NCBI GenBank assembly: GCA_028671895.1 | Contig: CM053795.1 | Location: 16,637,501 to 16,701,500 of the forward strand | Reading direction: 5' to 3' | Source of the DNA: Oenanthe sinensis | Taxonomy: Eukaryota; Streptophyta; Magnoliopsida; Apiales; Apiaceae | Length of the DNA: 64,000 nucleotides | Shown: positions 35,783-47,500 of the stretch, piece by piece | Layout: each line of letters opens with the position of its first letter | How positions within the stretch are numbered: the first letter of the stretch is position 1 | Notes under the pieces: generated by a model | The model's input: only the letters and a program-made list of their open reading frames with translations | The model's database searches: none | What the model was told of the DNA's origin: nothing | Made by a program: the position numbers and the translations under genes

Positions 35783-38079
35783 TCATTGTTGTTCACTAGT
35801 TAACGTGCCTGATTCTGATGAACTATCCATTGTCATCCACGGATCTTCATCTTCGTCCGAGTCATCTTCTTTTCTTTTTTGTTGTTTTTTTTCGGCTTGA
35901 TCCCAGTCCTTTTTGCAAACACATATCTTCACCGCGTCTGGCGAAAGACTTGATCTCTTCTCGTCCAACATTCTTCTACCTACACTAAAAGCAGACTCAG
36001 ACGCAATTGTAGAGGCAGGAACTACTAATATGTCCCTTGCAATTTTAGCTAAAATCGGAAATTGGTTCTCATGATTCTTCCACCACGTTAGTATTGAAAA
36101 ATTATCATCTAACTCATAATTATAAGGAAAAAAACTCATTAATCATACTAGAAAAAGAAGTAGGTACAGAAGACACAGTAGAAATTTTACATTTTTGTTT
36201 TTTGGCTAGGATAGATGAAATAATACTATTAAACCTACTAACAGTATTAGTCTTAGGTGGTATAACATTTTGAGTTTTGGGAGTATATATATCTACAAGA
36301 CGATATAATAATTTTAAACAATTTTGTACATAAAGAACATTATTATACGAAACTCTTAACATCTCATAATAATGTTCTAAAATATTTTCTAAACCATATT
36401 TTCTAACAGCAAGATCAAGAAGACATGCAACACCATAAAAATAGGGAAAATATGTAAAGTATTATATCCACTTAATTTTCATGTCAATAATAATTGTACT
36501 AAAATAATCATTTTCTTCAAAATCAAGTAAAGTAGTAACAATACTAACACACTCAATGATAACATGATGTATATTTGGTTCGTAAATATAAGAAAAAACC
36601 TTATTAGCATGATGATAACATTCTAGTATATCACGTACACTAGTTGTCAAATCCCATTGAATATCGGTAATTAGTCCACCGTCATATTAGTTTTTTGGGT
36701 CTGAATTATATAACTCAATGATAATTACCTTATATTTAATTGTCTCATTTAATAATTTATAAGTCAAATTTCATCTCGCAGGACAATTGATAGCCCATTT
36801 TTTCGGCCTTAACCCATTATCTTTACACAATTTTTTATACCTAGACCGTAATGAGTGTGCTATACGTAAATATTTAACTATTTTTCTAATGAGTTCTAAT
36901 AATATAGTTATTTGTGCAATTCCTTTTTTAGCCAATAAATTAATTATGTGAGCACAACATCTAACATGCAAGAAAGTACCATATAATATAGTGGGAATAT
37001 CATGCCTAATATAGTCCATGACTTTATTATTTGCAGAGACATTATCTAAAGATATTGTAAACATCTTATGCAACAAATTAAATTCCCTTATTGTGTCTAA
37101 TATTCTTTGTTTTATATTAAAACCGGTGTGTGACTCGTCCATAACATCAGATGCAATAATTCATTTTTGTAATAAGAGTCAACATCAATCCAATGAGTTG
37201 TAACACAAATAAAGGGCTCACCACAACTCGAAGTCAAACAATCATTAGTTAAAGAAACCATACCATCAAAATTACCAAAATAATTAATTAATTATATTCG
37301 TTGACTATAATATTGTTTTTATGTGTGACGCTTAAGTATGTTCCTATGATTTTTTCTAAATACCGGGTTTATTGAATGTTTCATCATGTACTTTAAATTC
37401 GGATTCTCACCGTGGGAGAAAGGTAACTCATCTAATGTAACATAAGCAGCAAAATATTCAATCATTCTATCTCTATTATAGGAGAAAGGCATACCTCCAC
37501 CGGGAGACATGAAACCACTTATTTGTGTTTGTTGTGATTCCCCACGTGCCTCTCTACTTTCATGACTTTGCTTCGTTATTCCGTGATGATTTTTTAAGTG
37601 CCGATCAAGTGTACCCGTACCAGTCCCCTTAGGGTGAATAAAAGGGGCTTATTGTCGATCACTTTGAATGCAAAGCAAACAAAAAGCTTTAAATTTGTTC
37701 GGATCTTCCGTTACTTGCCTCGAAAAATAAGTCCAAACGTGTGACGAATGTCTAGTACTACTAGAAGAACCTATAAAAATAAATTATACCCGAATTAATT
37801 CAAATAACTTATAATATAAAATAAATAATTTAACATAACAAATGAATATTTAAAAAATCAAAAAATTTAAATTTGAATATTTCAAATAATTTTAAAAACA
37901 TAACTAAACGAATATTTAAAAAATAAAAAAAATGAATTTCTTTAAAAATTCGAATATTTCATATAATTTAAAATTATGACAAAAAAAATAAAAACATTTG
38001 AAAGCTTACCGAGTTCGACGAGGGAAGGTGGTGGCATTGAATTTCCTTGGTTAGAATTTTGTGAATTTCCTTGATCCAT
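35783..38079 (-). pseudogene. hAT transposase remnant (BED zinc finger to hATC domain)
   Basis: The start ATG is at 38079. A short first exon (MDQGNSQNSNQ...VELG) ends at a GTAAG donor near 38010, and the next exon starts at about 37771. This gives a BED finger (HVWTYFSRQV, CLLC, then TLDRHLKNHH) interrupted by a stop near 37650. Further down are the RNase H-fold region with RCCAHIINLLAKKG (about 36930) and the C-terminal hATC dimerisation domain with ILVVPASTIASESAFS (about 35980-36030). Several stops and frame changes separate these pieces, so no transposase can be made. The closest known type is RICESLEEPER/DAYSLEEPER-like plant hAT. Confidence 0.88.
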
Positions 38080-38916
38080 CTTCTAATTATTTGAAGCTCG
38101 CCAGAATTATTTGAAGCTCGCCGGAAATGGAGACTGAGAGACGGTGAGAGAGAGAGAGTGTAAGACTGAGAGAGAGTGAGACAATGAGAGAGAGTAGAGT
38201 AGAGACAATGAGAGAGAGTTGAAGTGGAGTGAGAGAGAGTTCGATGGGTTTATATAGGAGGTGGTGGTGAAACAAGTAGCTGCTGCAGTCGAAGATGACC
38301 GTTGAAGCTGTAGCCGTTGAAGACCGATATGTGCTGTGTCGGTTCGATCCGTGCCGTGCCGGTTCTGTCCTGTCCGATTTTGTTTAAATATTGTAATTAT
38401 AAATGATATTATAACATATAATTATTTGAAATAAAAATTGAAAATTTTAATTTTAAACTAATACTTGTTTGGATGATTTTATTATTATGTGTAATTTATG
38501 AGTTATTAAAAAATATAAAAATAAAATTAAAAATTATATATGAATAATAATATTACTTTTTATAAATACAATTTTAATAATAAAATAAATTGTTCAAAAA
38601 ATATATATAATATTAACTTGAACTAATTTTTGACTTCAATCTATTTTTTAAATTATAAAACATCTTTTAACTTATTACTTAATTGTTTATTTAATTGAAT
38701 AAACATTTGTTAATCCTTAATATTTTAAATTCGAAGGTATGTTTAAATTGAAGATACGTGTTGTGCCGATACAAATCAGACGGGTTGTAGCGGGTTTTGC
38801 GAGCCGTGACGAGCAATACACGGTTCTTTACAGCTTAACTCGTGTCCTCGTGTCCGACATGATTTTTAAGTCATGCCGTGCTGGTTCGTGACCCGGCTCG
38901 ATTACAACCATCTCAG

Positions 38917-40591
38917 ATGAACTCTACTGTCGAGTGGGGACAAGTCAGAGTGAGCCGACTTGCCCGTTCAATCACCTCTAATGACAACTATGATAATCAT
39001 TACCTCTATGATAATCATTACCTCATGTGCGGTTTGTATTGAGTTGGGTGTGCCTGAGTTGAGTTCGTTAGAAACAGTGTGCCCAAGGTCCATGAGAGAT
39101 TTGGCTATGTTATTCTGTTTTGTCAGTGATTTTGCTCCCAGTCCAACGCGCAAACGTACACTACCATTAATCATGCACACAGCACATTACAACTTGCACG
39201 TATCCCGCTCACCCGCGTGTAGACAGTTTGGTTAACCCGATCAATTCGATTATTTTTTGACTGATTTAAACTGATTTTTTTCAATTCGATATATACTCTG
39301 ATTGAAAAAATATAACCCGATTTTAATGGGTTGGATATGAGTTTCGATTTTTAAGATTAGATCAAATCCAACCCGATCCAATTAAAAATAAGATAATTAA
39401 CAAATATCTCAAATATTCAATATATCAGCCCAACTCATTAGCATTAAGTATTAGTACACGTTACAGACTCTATAATCCAGTAATCCATTACACTATTATT
39501 GTATATTTGTATTATAATATTAGTACTTAACTTATTAGTATTTAATAATATTTTATTAAACTATCTCCAATTTATTTTGAACTTTCATTTTCAGTTTTAT
39601 TTTTTTTGATAAAAAATATATTTATATATTTATCAATTCAATCTAAACCGAAATACATTTAATAGGCCGATTTACAAATTCTATTATTATGAAATAGATT
39701 GAAAATTTACAAATCTCTTGACCCGCCAAAGTCGATCCGTTTACACTTTGATGCGCTCTTTTTCTTGTAGAGAGGACCTTCAATACAACATGATTACATA
39801 TTTACGCGCAGACGCAGACGCAGACGCAAACACATCCACGTACTCACACATCACCCAACGTCATAACATCCATTTTGTTACTACATGAAAATGCATGGTT
39901 TTACTTTTGGATCACACACAAGAGACTCAAAACACCTTAATTACGCCAAAAGTGAACGCTCTATTTTTACATTATTGAATGAATTGTCGGTACGTACTGA
40001 AGAAGTTTGATAAATTTTCCTTAATCTAAAACAAAATTATCAGTTTTTTTTATAAAGGGGGTAATACTTTTTTGTTAGAAAAATTCTTAAAAAAGAATCC
40101 CAACATATATATATAAACTGTCACTACAAATCACTTTACTAAATTAGTTACAATAACAAATCGTTTATAACCAACAAGTTACAAAAAGAAATAAAATGAA
40201 ATAAGATGGTACGTAATTCTATATTTTTATTTCAAAATCATCCGATTGTCTAGGATATTTAATGTAAATAATTATAACACGGTCAACAACTTAAAAGCCT
40301 CGTTCTCATATTAGCCGACCTCCACCAGGCCAATACAGACCAGTATATACAATATAAAAAATTCAAAGAAAGTTGCAAGTGTGGGGCATGCAGCATTTTC
40401 CATTTATCAGAATTGTACATGTGCATTGCATGCGCACAATTTCCATTTGACTAGTCACCTTGCCTGCCTACTTTCCTCACTCCTGTCTTTTCTTTTTCTG
40501 TTTTTCAAAACCACACCGATCCGATATTTTCCAAAATTTTAAGATTGAAATGAATGAACAGGAATCAACCAATCTGAAAACTCATGCATAC
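38917..40591. other. Intergenic region upstream of the kinase-like gene
   Basis: No gene is recognised. A short minisatellite of GACGCA units lies near 39803-39832. The stretch 39230-39740 has repeated AACCCGA/TCGATT-type motifs and may be an old MITE, but I cannot define its ends. Confidence 0.45.
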
Positions 40592-41854
40592 ATGTGTAAA
40601 TCCAAGAGGGCTGTTGAAGCATCTCGACCCTCACCCCGAACCAAAACCTCATCACCACCGCAACCAAAACTCACCACCAATCCATCCTCCTCCTCCACCA
40701 CCAACTTCTCCTCCCTCTCCATCTCCTCATCCTACCGTCTCGACACCTCCGTCGCCACCACCACCGCACTCTCCACCCTCTCCTCCTTCCGTGACTCCCT
40801 CCCCGAAAACCCTCACATTTACGACTTGTCCGAGATTCTCTCCGCCACTAACAACTATCTCGCCAAGCGCTTCTCCTCCACCTCATCCTCCCCTTCGTGG
40901 CGCGCAAATCTCCGCGGCAAAGACGTCATCATCTTCCAACGCAAGTTTCACAAGCTCATCGAAACTTCTCAACTCAAAACAATCCTCTCCACTATCTGTC
41001 GTAGTCATCATGTCAGCATCATCAAACTCTTAGGCGCCTCCATCTCCAACGATCACATCTACTTAGTTTACGAATACATCAACGGCGCTAGCTTATCGGA
41101 TTGTCTCCGAAGCCCTAGAAACCCTAATTTCACTGTCCTCTCCACGTGGATGTCGAGGATTCAGATCGCAACAGATTTAGCACACGGTATCGATTACATT
41201 CACAATAACATCGGACAGAAGGTTAATTTAGTCCATAAATATGTCAAGAGCAGTAGCGTGGTTGTTACAGAGCCTTCGTTTAATGCGAAGATCTGTCATT
41301 TCGGCGCTGCTGAGATTTGTGGAGAAGCGAAAGGGCATAATGGTCATAACAATAATTCACCTGAATCGCCTATTGATCCGAAGAGATCGGCGAATTTACG
41401 CTTTCAATTCGAAGGAGTGAGAGGCTACATGTCTCCTGAGTTTCGATTCTCGGGAATCGAAACTCAGGAATCTGATGTGTATGCCTTTGGAGTTGTTTTG
41501 CTGGAGCTTTTGTCCGGTGAAGAGCCGTTGAAGTACAAGTTTGATAAGGAGAGTGGAGATTATAAGCGAGTTTCGTTGATTGACACGGCGGTGGAGGCGG
41601 TGGAGGGAGGTGGAGATACGACGGAGGGACGGCTGCGGAGGTGGATTGATCGGAGATTGAAGGATTCGTTTCCTGTGGATGTGGCGGAGAAATTGACGCG
41701 TTTGGCTTTAGAATGTGTCGATGTGGAGCCGGAGAAGAGGCCAAATATGTCGAGAGTTGCCGGAAAGATATCGAAATGGTACTTAGAGTCGAGGATTTGG
41801 TCGGAGAAAGTTAGGGTTCCGACGGAGTTTTCTGCTTCTTTTGCACCGCGGTGA
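40592..41854 (+). CDS. Cytoplasmic kinase-like protein related to LysM receptor kinases (pseudokinase)
   Basis: Intronless, 420 residues from the ATG at 40592 (MCKSKRAVE). An in-frame upstream ATG at 40550 is possible, but MCKSK is the conserved start I know for this family. No signal peptide or transmembrane helix is present. A Ser/Thr/Pro-rich N terminus (about 20-85) precedes PENPHIYDLSEILSATNNY and a kinase-like domain. Catalytic motifs are degenerate: the HRD-K-N loop reads VHKYVKSSSVVV, DFG reads CHFGAAE, and APE reads MSPE. DVYAFGVVLLELL and a late Arg-Pro (EKRPNMS) are kept, so the fold is intact but phosphotransfer is doubtful. Databases usually label such proteins LysM-domain receptor-like kinase 3-like, although no LysM is present. 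Its codon third positions are much richer in C than flanking DNA at the 5' end. Confidence 0.88.
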   Translation: MCKSKRAVEASRPSPRTKTSSPPQPKLTTNPSSSSTTNFSSLSISSSYRLDTSVATTTALSTLSSFRDSLPENPHIYDLSEILSATNNYLAKRFSSTSSSPSWRANLRGKDVIIFQRKFHKLIETSQLKTILSTICRSHHVSIIKLLGASISNDHIYLVYEYINGASLSDCLRSPRNPNFTVLSTWMSRIQIATDLAHGIDYIHNNIGQKVNLVHKYVKSSSVVVTEPSFNAKICHFGAAEICGEAKGHNGHNNNSPESPIDPKRSANLRFQFEGVRGYMSPEFRFSGIETQESDVYAFGVVLLELLSGEEPLKYKFDKESGDYKRVSLIDTAVEAVEGGGDTTEGRLRRWIDRRLKDSFPVDVAEKLTRLALECVDVEPEKRPNMSRVAGKISKWYLESRIWSEKVRVPTEFSASFAPR

Positions 41855-41989
41855 AAATGAAAATGACAGTTTAAAGATACATTAACACAGCAGTGAATCT
41901 CGGTTCGCAAACACTGATTCGATTTGTTTCGATATTTAAATAACTTTCAATTATTTAAAATGGCGGGTATTGTAATTTAGTTTAATTTA

Positions 41990-42755
41990 AGGCTTAAATA
42001 CAATTTAAATCATGTGTTATTAATAATATATAATTAAACTCTGTTTTAATATATTTAATAAATTTAATTTTACGTTTTTGAACTATATACAATTGAAATA
42101 TTTTTTAAAATAATTAGTAAATTTAACCATATGTTTTTAATTATTTATAATTAAAATCCTTTTTAAAACATTTAATAAATTTAATCTTAATTTTTTAGTT
42201 TTAAAATAAAATAAAACTTATCCAAATCTGATTCGATTTATGGCAATTATAGAAGAGTATTTTTGAAAATAAATTAAATTCGGTGATAAACATTCATGAA
42301 TATATTGAGCGGGAAGTGTGATGACAATGTGAGAATAATATAAACAGAACATATACAATATATTATATATATAGACATATTAATATAGAAAAGAAAATCT
42401 AAATATTTATTTTATAAGAAAAAACAATAATAATTGTATATATCTATTATGCTAGATACTATCTATACAAAAAATTGACAATATTACATTTGACGAATAT
42501 TTATTCAAAATTTAAATGTAAGGTTTATTTTATTCCGAAATTAAAAAATTAATGTTAAATTTACTAAATATTTAAAAAAAGGGTTTTAATTGTAAATAGT
42601 TAAAAACATAAGGTTAGATTTATTAATTATTAAAAAAAAACAATTGTATATAGTTAAAAACATAGGATTAAATTTATTAAATATATTAAAAGGAGTTTTC
42701 AATGATATATTTTTGAAAATGCAGGGTTTAAATTGTATTTAAGTCTTAATTTAAT
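41990..42755. mobile_element. Fold-back element with long inverted repeats and tandem sub-units
   Basis: The left end, AAGGCTTAAATACAATTTAAA, and right end, TTTAAATTGTATTTAAGTCTT, are inverted copies. Each arm contains repeated 60-70-bp units built from AATAAATTTAATC and TTTTTAACTATTTA-type blocks, in opposite orientation in the two arms. The centre (about 42240-42560) is unique and non-coding. No clear target duplication was found. Confidence 0.65.
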
Positions 42756-44589
42756 GGTATTTTGTGACTGACTGATTCTGGAGACCGACTAATCTAGATA
42801 GTTAAAAATTAAAATAACCAGTGCTTTATACATCAAGCAATCTGCCGTATCTAAAGCAATTTGGCTATTAGTATTCGTCGTTATGGTCATATCTCTTTCT
42901 TTATCATGCGTTTTGTTGGATAATGATTTGAAATCCACTGATAATCTTTTTTCTTTTCGAAATCCACTGAATCTTATTTTTTATGACATAAAGTGAAAAT
43001 TTTATTAAAATATTGGAACACAACCGTGACAAATAATTATAGTACTCCCTCTGTTCCTAAATTTTTTTCTCGTTTTGAATTTTGACACTATTCATTACAA
43101 GCGGTTGACTACTAATTTATGTATAATTTATAAGATAAAATATAGTCATGAGTAATTTTGTTTGATTCGTATTTGTGAATACTTTAATACAGTGAAATTT
43201 TTATATTTAATACTAATACGAAATTAAAAATATTAACGATAAAAAATGTGCGTTGGCAAACGTGTTTAATCAAAACAAGAAACGTTTTAAGGAAAGAGGG
43301 TGTATTATTTTGTAGAATCTAGACGAGCCAAGCTCAACAGTTAGGCACACATTGAAATTCTGGCAAATTTGACACGTTCTGATTGAGTGGATAAGTTTTT
43401 GCAAGACGTGTAGCTTTCACAAATATTTTAATTAGCAGCAACAATATATTATTGCAAATTATATTTGTATTTTTTCATCTCTACCTACAGCTTGTAACAA
43501 TATTAATTTACGACACCAGCAACAGATACATTATGATTTCTAAGCCAAGAACCAAACTTTCTGTCTACGTTGAGTTAGTGTCACAATACTAACAAAAAAT
43601 ACTTTAATACACTATCGAATCGAATTTAGATGAAATTTTGTTAAATATGCATTTGTGCTAATTTAAATTATTTTTATAATTTATATAATTTTATGTATAC
43701 TAATATTTAAATCATTCACGATCTTCTAAAGCAGAATCCATATGACTTTTATGATATATTAATATGTTTTTGAAATTATAAACAATTACGACATATATAT
43801 TTAGCAAGCTAACTACATATGTATTCCAAGTCCAAATCAAAATTATAAATTCACTATTAACTCGAATTTTAGTCGGATATCTTCAAAGTATGTACTTAAG
43901 TAGTCAATGAATTATATAATTTTATATTGTTAAGGGGAATGGAAGATACAGAGAGATGACCCTGGGAACAAAAAACCTATAATCATGAGGTCTTTTTATC
44001 CCATCAACGTAAACTTTTTCTTTTTTAAGTACTCGGTATCTTTTTGCCATCCTAAAAGTATAAATTCCCACTTTTTACTCTAAATATTTTTTTTGTCAGA
44101 GTCATAATATAGTTCAAATTCAACCATCTCACGAAGATCAAAGGTCAAGCTTACAGCAGCCGCAATTTTCTAGCCACACTAATAACACTAGCCACCAACA
44201 AACTGCACTAAATCTTTTTCTAGCAGTACTAAATCTTAATTGTCAGTGTCTCAAAGTCAACCTTGTTTTGCAAGTTGATAAAATCAAGCTGCTAATCTCT
44301 ACTAGGAGTAGTAATTTGCAGTTGACTCTGAAATCCACTAAAGATTCTGAAAACAATTTTTTCGGATTGTTTTAAATACTCGAATACATGTTCGAACTAT
44401 CAATCTATTGTCCTCGAACACAACAGATACAATGCAGGGGATCGCACCAAAAGGTTCTAATGAGTTGACAACATTGTAAACATGGAACAGAAATCACCCT
44501 TTACATTTACAAGTGGAGGATTATTTTGTACTACTAATCACTAGATATAGATATGTACTCATTTATAAACTTGCAGTAAATTTTAGATT
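42756..44589. other. Intergenic region between convergent genes
   Basis: AT-rich DNA between the 3' ends of the kinase-like gene and the DUF547 gene. It contains one Stowaway-like MITE (43043-43304) and nothing else that I recognise. Confidence 0.6.
43043..43304. mobile_element. Stowaway-type MITE
   Basis: TA-bounded. It begins CTCCCTCTGTTCCTAAATTT and ends GGAAAGAGGGTG before TA, so the termini are imperfect inverted repeats. The subterminal AACG/CGTT stretches also pair. It is more diverged than the MITEs in the MOM1 intron. Confidence 0.6.
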
Positions 44590-47500
44590 TTACATGGACA
44601 ACAGATACTGAAACTCGAATTCATAAGGGATCTTATCAACAACCCGAGAAAGCTTGCCGCTGCTGAGGCCTCTGAAGCAATCCACCATTGATTTCCTCAG
44701 TGAACCTGATGCTGGTAGTTGGTGACACACCCATTCCACTAGTGACTCCATATTATTATTACTATTTTGCCCAATTAATTCATGCATGTTTCTTATGAGT
44801 AGCTCAGGGATTAAGACCCTTTTGGTACTTGTCACAACAATTGAAGCTTGCAGGTATTCTAACTTTGTTTTCTCCAATTCAGCTATAATATCACTCGTAT
44901 ATATTTTCACCTACAGAAGAAAATTGATCAGGAAGTATCTATGCAAAATTTAAAATTTCAAGCTAGTAAACTAAGAAAAAGGCAACTGAATACATCACTC
45001 AGTAATTTTATATATGCAACTTACTGCTGGAGAGGAACGGGTTCCACAGCACAGCGCAAATGTAACATTAGGGTCAGATGATTCCAGTCCATAGAGTTCG
45101 CGGACAATGGCTTCTTTATCATCCTTTTGGTAAATCTATAAGCGAATTGGTGTAATGGTTATGAGTTTAATATTACTCTAAATATACATGATACAGGTTC
45201 ATAGTAATCTAAGTACTGATTTTTTTCCTTTACCTCTTTTCTCAGTGAGGAGGTTTGGTTCCTCAGTATGAAATGCTCAATGGATTGAGCATTAATAGTG
45301 TTTCCTCCAATGTTTAGAGTAGCCTTAAAAAACATACACATTATATAATCACGATTAAACTATAGTTGGTAAAAGCTAGGAAAGTAACTAATTCTTCCAA
45401 TGCTTATAAAGGGTTGGGCATGAATATTTAATTAGGTTACCTTATTCATTAAGGCGAGCAGCTTTTCGGGACTAGAAGGAACTCCATACTGCAGGAATCC
45501 CTGAAATTTACTCATTCAACGAAGTAAATAACAGTAATTAGATATGTAGTGAAAGAAAAGAACAGAGAGATCTGAATAATACTATATATATCAGGTACCT
45601 GGACACACACATTATTTAGAGAGAGATGAAGCTTACATGCATTATGCAAGCATTGTACATGTTGATCCAGAATGACAACTTCTGTTGGTAAGTCATGAAT
45701 CTCATATCCAGCTTTTGAAGTCCATTCATCAATTCCCTTCATGACATCCAAATGCAAATAAGAACATGAACTTCTCAGGCTCTCATTTGTGTGCGTGTAT
45801 CTGTGTCAATATATGTTAAATTTTGTACCTCAACTTCTGAAGCAGTGGGAAAGAACTGGAATTGGAAATGCATTTGGGGTCCAAGGAGCTTGAGGTAAAT
45901 CTAACTAAGTGCTTGTAAGGGCCAATATCTCTTGGAATGGACTCTTCCATGTCGAAGATGCCATAAGGATCTTGTTGCCTCGAATCTTTCTGCAACATGA
46001 GGCTTGCCTTTGTATTTAAGCTGGTCTCAGCTCTAAAGCTTAGAGAAAAATTAGCAGACCTTGAAATGGGACCTGATTTCTCAAGTTCCATGGCTCTTGA
46101 TGTCCTAATTAGCCTCACATATATGTTAATCAGGCACTTCATTATGTTTTCTGATAGCTTGTTTGGTGGCAATTTGTGAATGTTTTCTTCTTCTGTCTGA
46201 TGCATTGGAGTTGAGACATATTTTGGTGGAAGTTCCATGGCCATTTCTTGGTTACGTTCTTTCTGAAACCAACACAGAAGTTGTATGACACTCATCATGT
46301 CTATTATCTTTGCATATATTACATATATAAAGACACACATGCATGGACCATGATTCATATGACTTTTTAAGTTAGATGTAAATAGAATACTAGTACGGGG
46401 AATTTAAGCGATGGAAGGCATAACATTATGTGTACTGCCTTCCTAGGTGATTCAATTGTTTTTCTATCAAAGCTTACTTAGCTATAGAAAATATATATAT
46501 GGATGGGTAGATCTGAGGATGAAAAGACATGTCATAATGAATGTTAATGAAATGGTTTACCTTGGGAGTCTTGTGTCTTGGATCTCTGAAAGGTGAGGGA
46601 GGCTTGAGGATTCCACTTTTTCTGTTCATTCGCTCTTGAAATCCAACCTCATGATTGAAATGGTTCTCTTTCTGCTCAGGAAAAGACGCTCTTGAACTTT
46701 TCACCTTCTCATGTATGCTGAAGTCACTAAGATTATAGTCACCTTTGATTGCTTTGCTGATGAAATGCAATGCCTTGGTCTCAAATGCCATATTCTCACC
46801 AAACCCTTTGATTAATGATGGCTTAGGATTTGGTGGATGTTCTGACGACGAAGATGAAATGTCAGCATTGTTCAAAATAGTTGTGTCTTTCCATTTAACA
46901 GATTTTGTTTCTCTAGTCACTTTCTTTTCTTGAGCCAAGTCGGTTTGTAGGTGACTGATTTGGCTTTCCAATCGAATTATCTCCGTCTCAACCATAGCCA
47001 GTTCTGTTAAAAGCTCCTTCACCTGTCCCCACAAAATTCCAGCATATCAAATATATATGTAAATTAAATGATTTCATTCAATTGATATGAGTGTATCAGG
47101 TAATTGACCTTAACATATTTGGATTTTTCATTAGATCAGTTGATATTCAGACTATGATGATGAGAAAATCTATATCATTAAACCTTCCTCTATATCATTA
47201 AACCTGGTCTCTATGAAGAAAGTAACATATATAAGACGGAAAATAACGGTCACCTTAGGAGGAAGAAAGGTTGGGACTGAAACAGAGCCATTCTGTTGGT
47301 GTTGCATGCTGCTATCCAGAATTTCATGCACTTTCTGTTCATGATCCAGCATTTTATGCAGTGTAGAAACCTACACACATTTGTATGAATATTATAATTA
47401 TAAATGTGTATTTGATGATGAAATTCGTCTACACAATTCTTGATTGCTATAATGACATAATTTTACTTATAATTAATGTTTTGTCAATAATAAGAATATT

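Larger units (their letters stand above)
32376..38916 (-). mobile_element. Decayed autonomous hAT element (RICESLEEPER-like) with an internal insertion
   Basis: The ends are unusually GC-rich for this window and are inverted relatives. Left: CTGATGGTGGCTAAACGGG, then CGGGTCGGGTGAGCCG and CACGGCA. Right, reversed: CTGAGATGGTTGTAATCGAG, then CCGGGTCACGAACC and GCACGGCATGA. They enclose a transposase remnant on the minus strand (35783-38079). I do not find a matching 8-bp target duplication, so the outer limits are approximate. The 3 kb between the transposase stop and the left end is mostly foreign AT-rich sequence. Confidence 0.7.

Noticed and set aside
40584..41033. Proline/serine-rich 149-residue frame overlapping the kinase-like gene
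   Set aside because: It is the +1 frame of a C-rich coding sequence. The overlapping frame encodes conserved kinase-like sequence.
45512..45757. 81-residue frame as the DUF547 exon
   Set aside because: It lacks the FWIN signature. Splice phase with both neighbours selects another frame at the same place.
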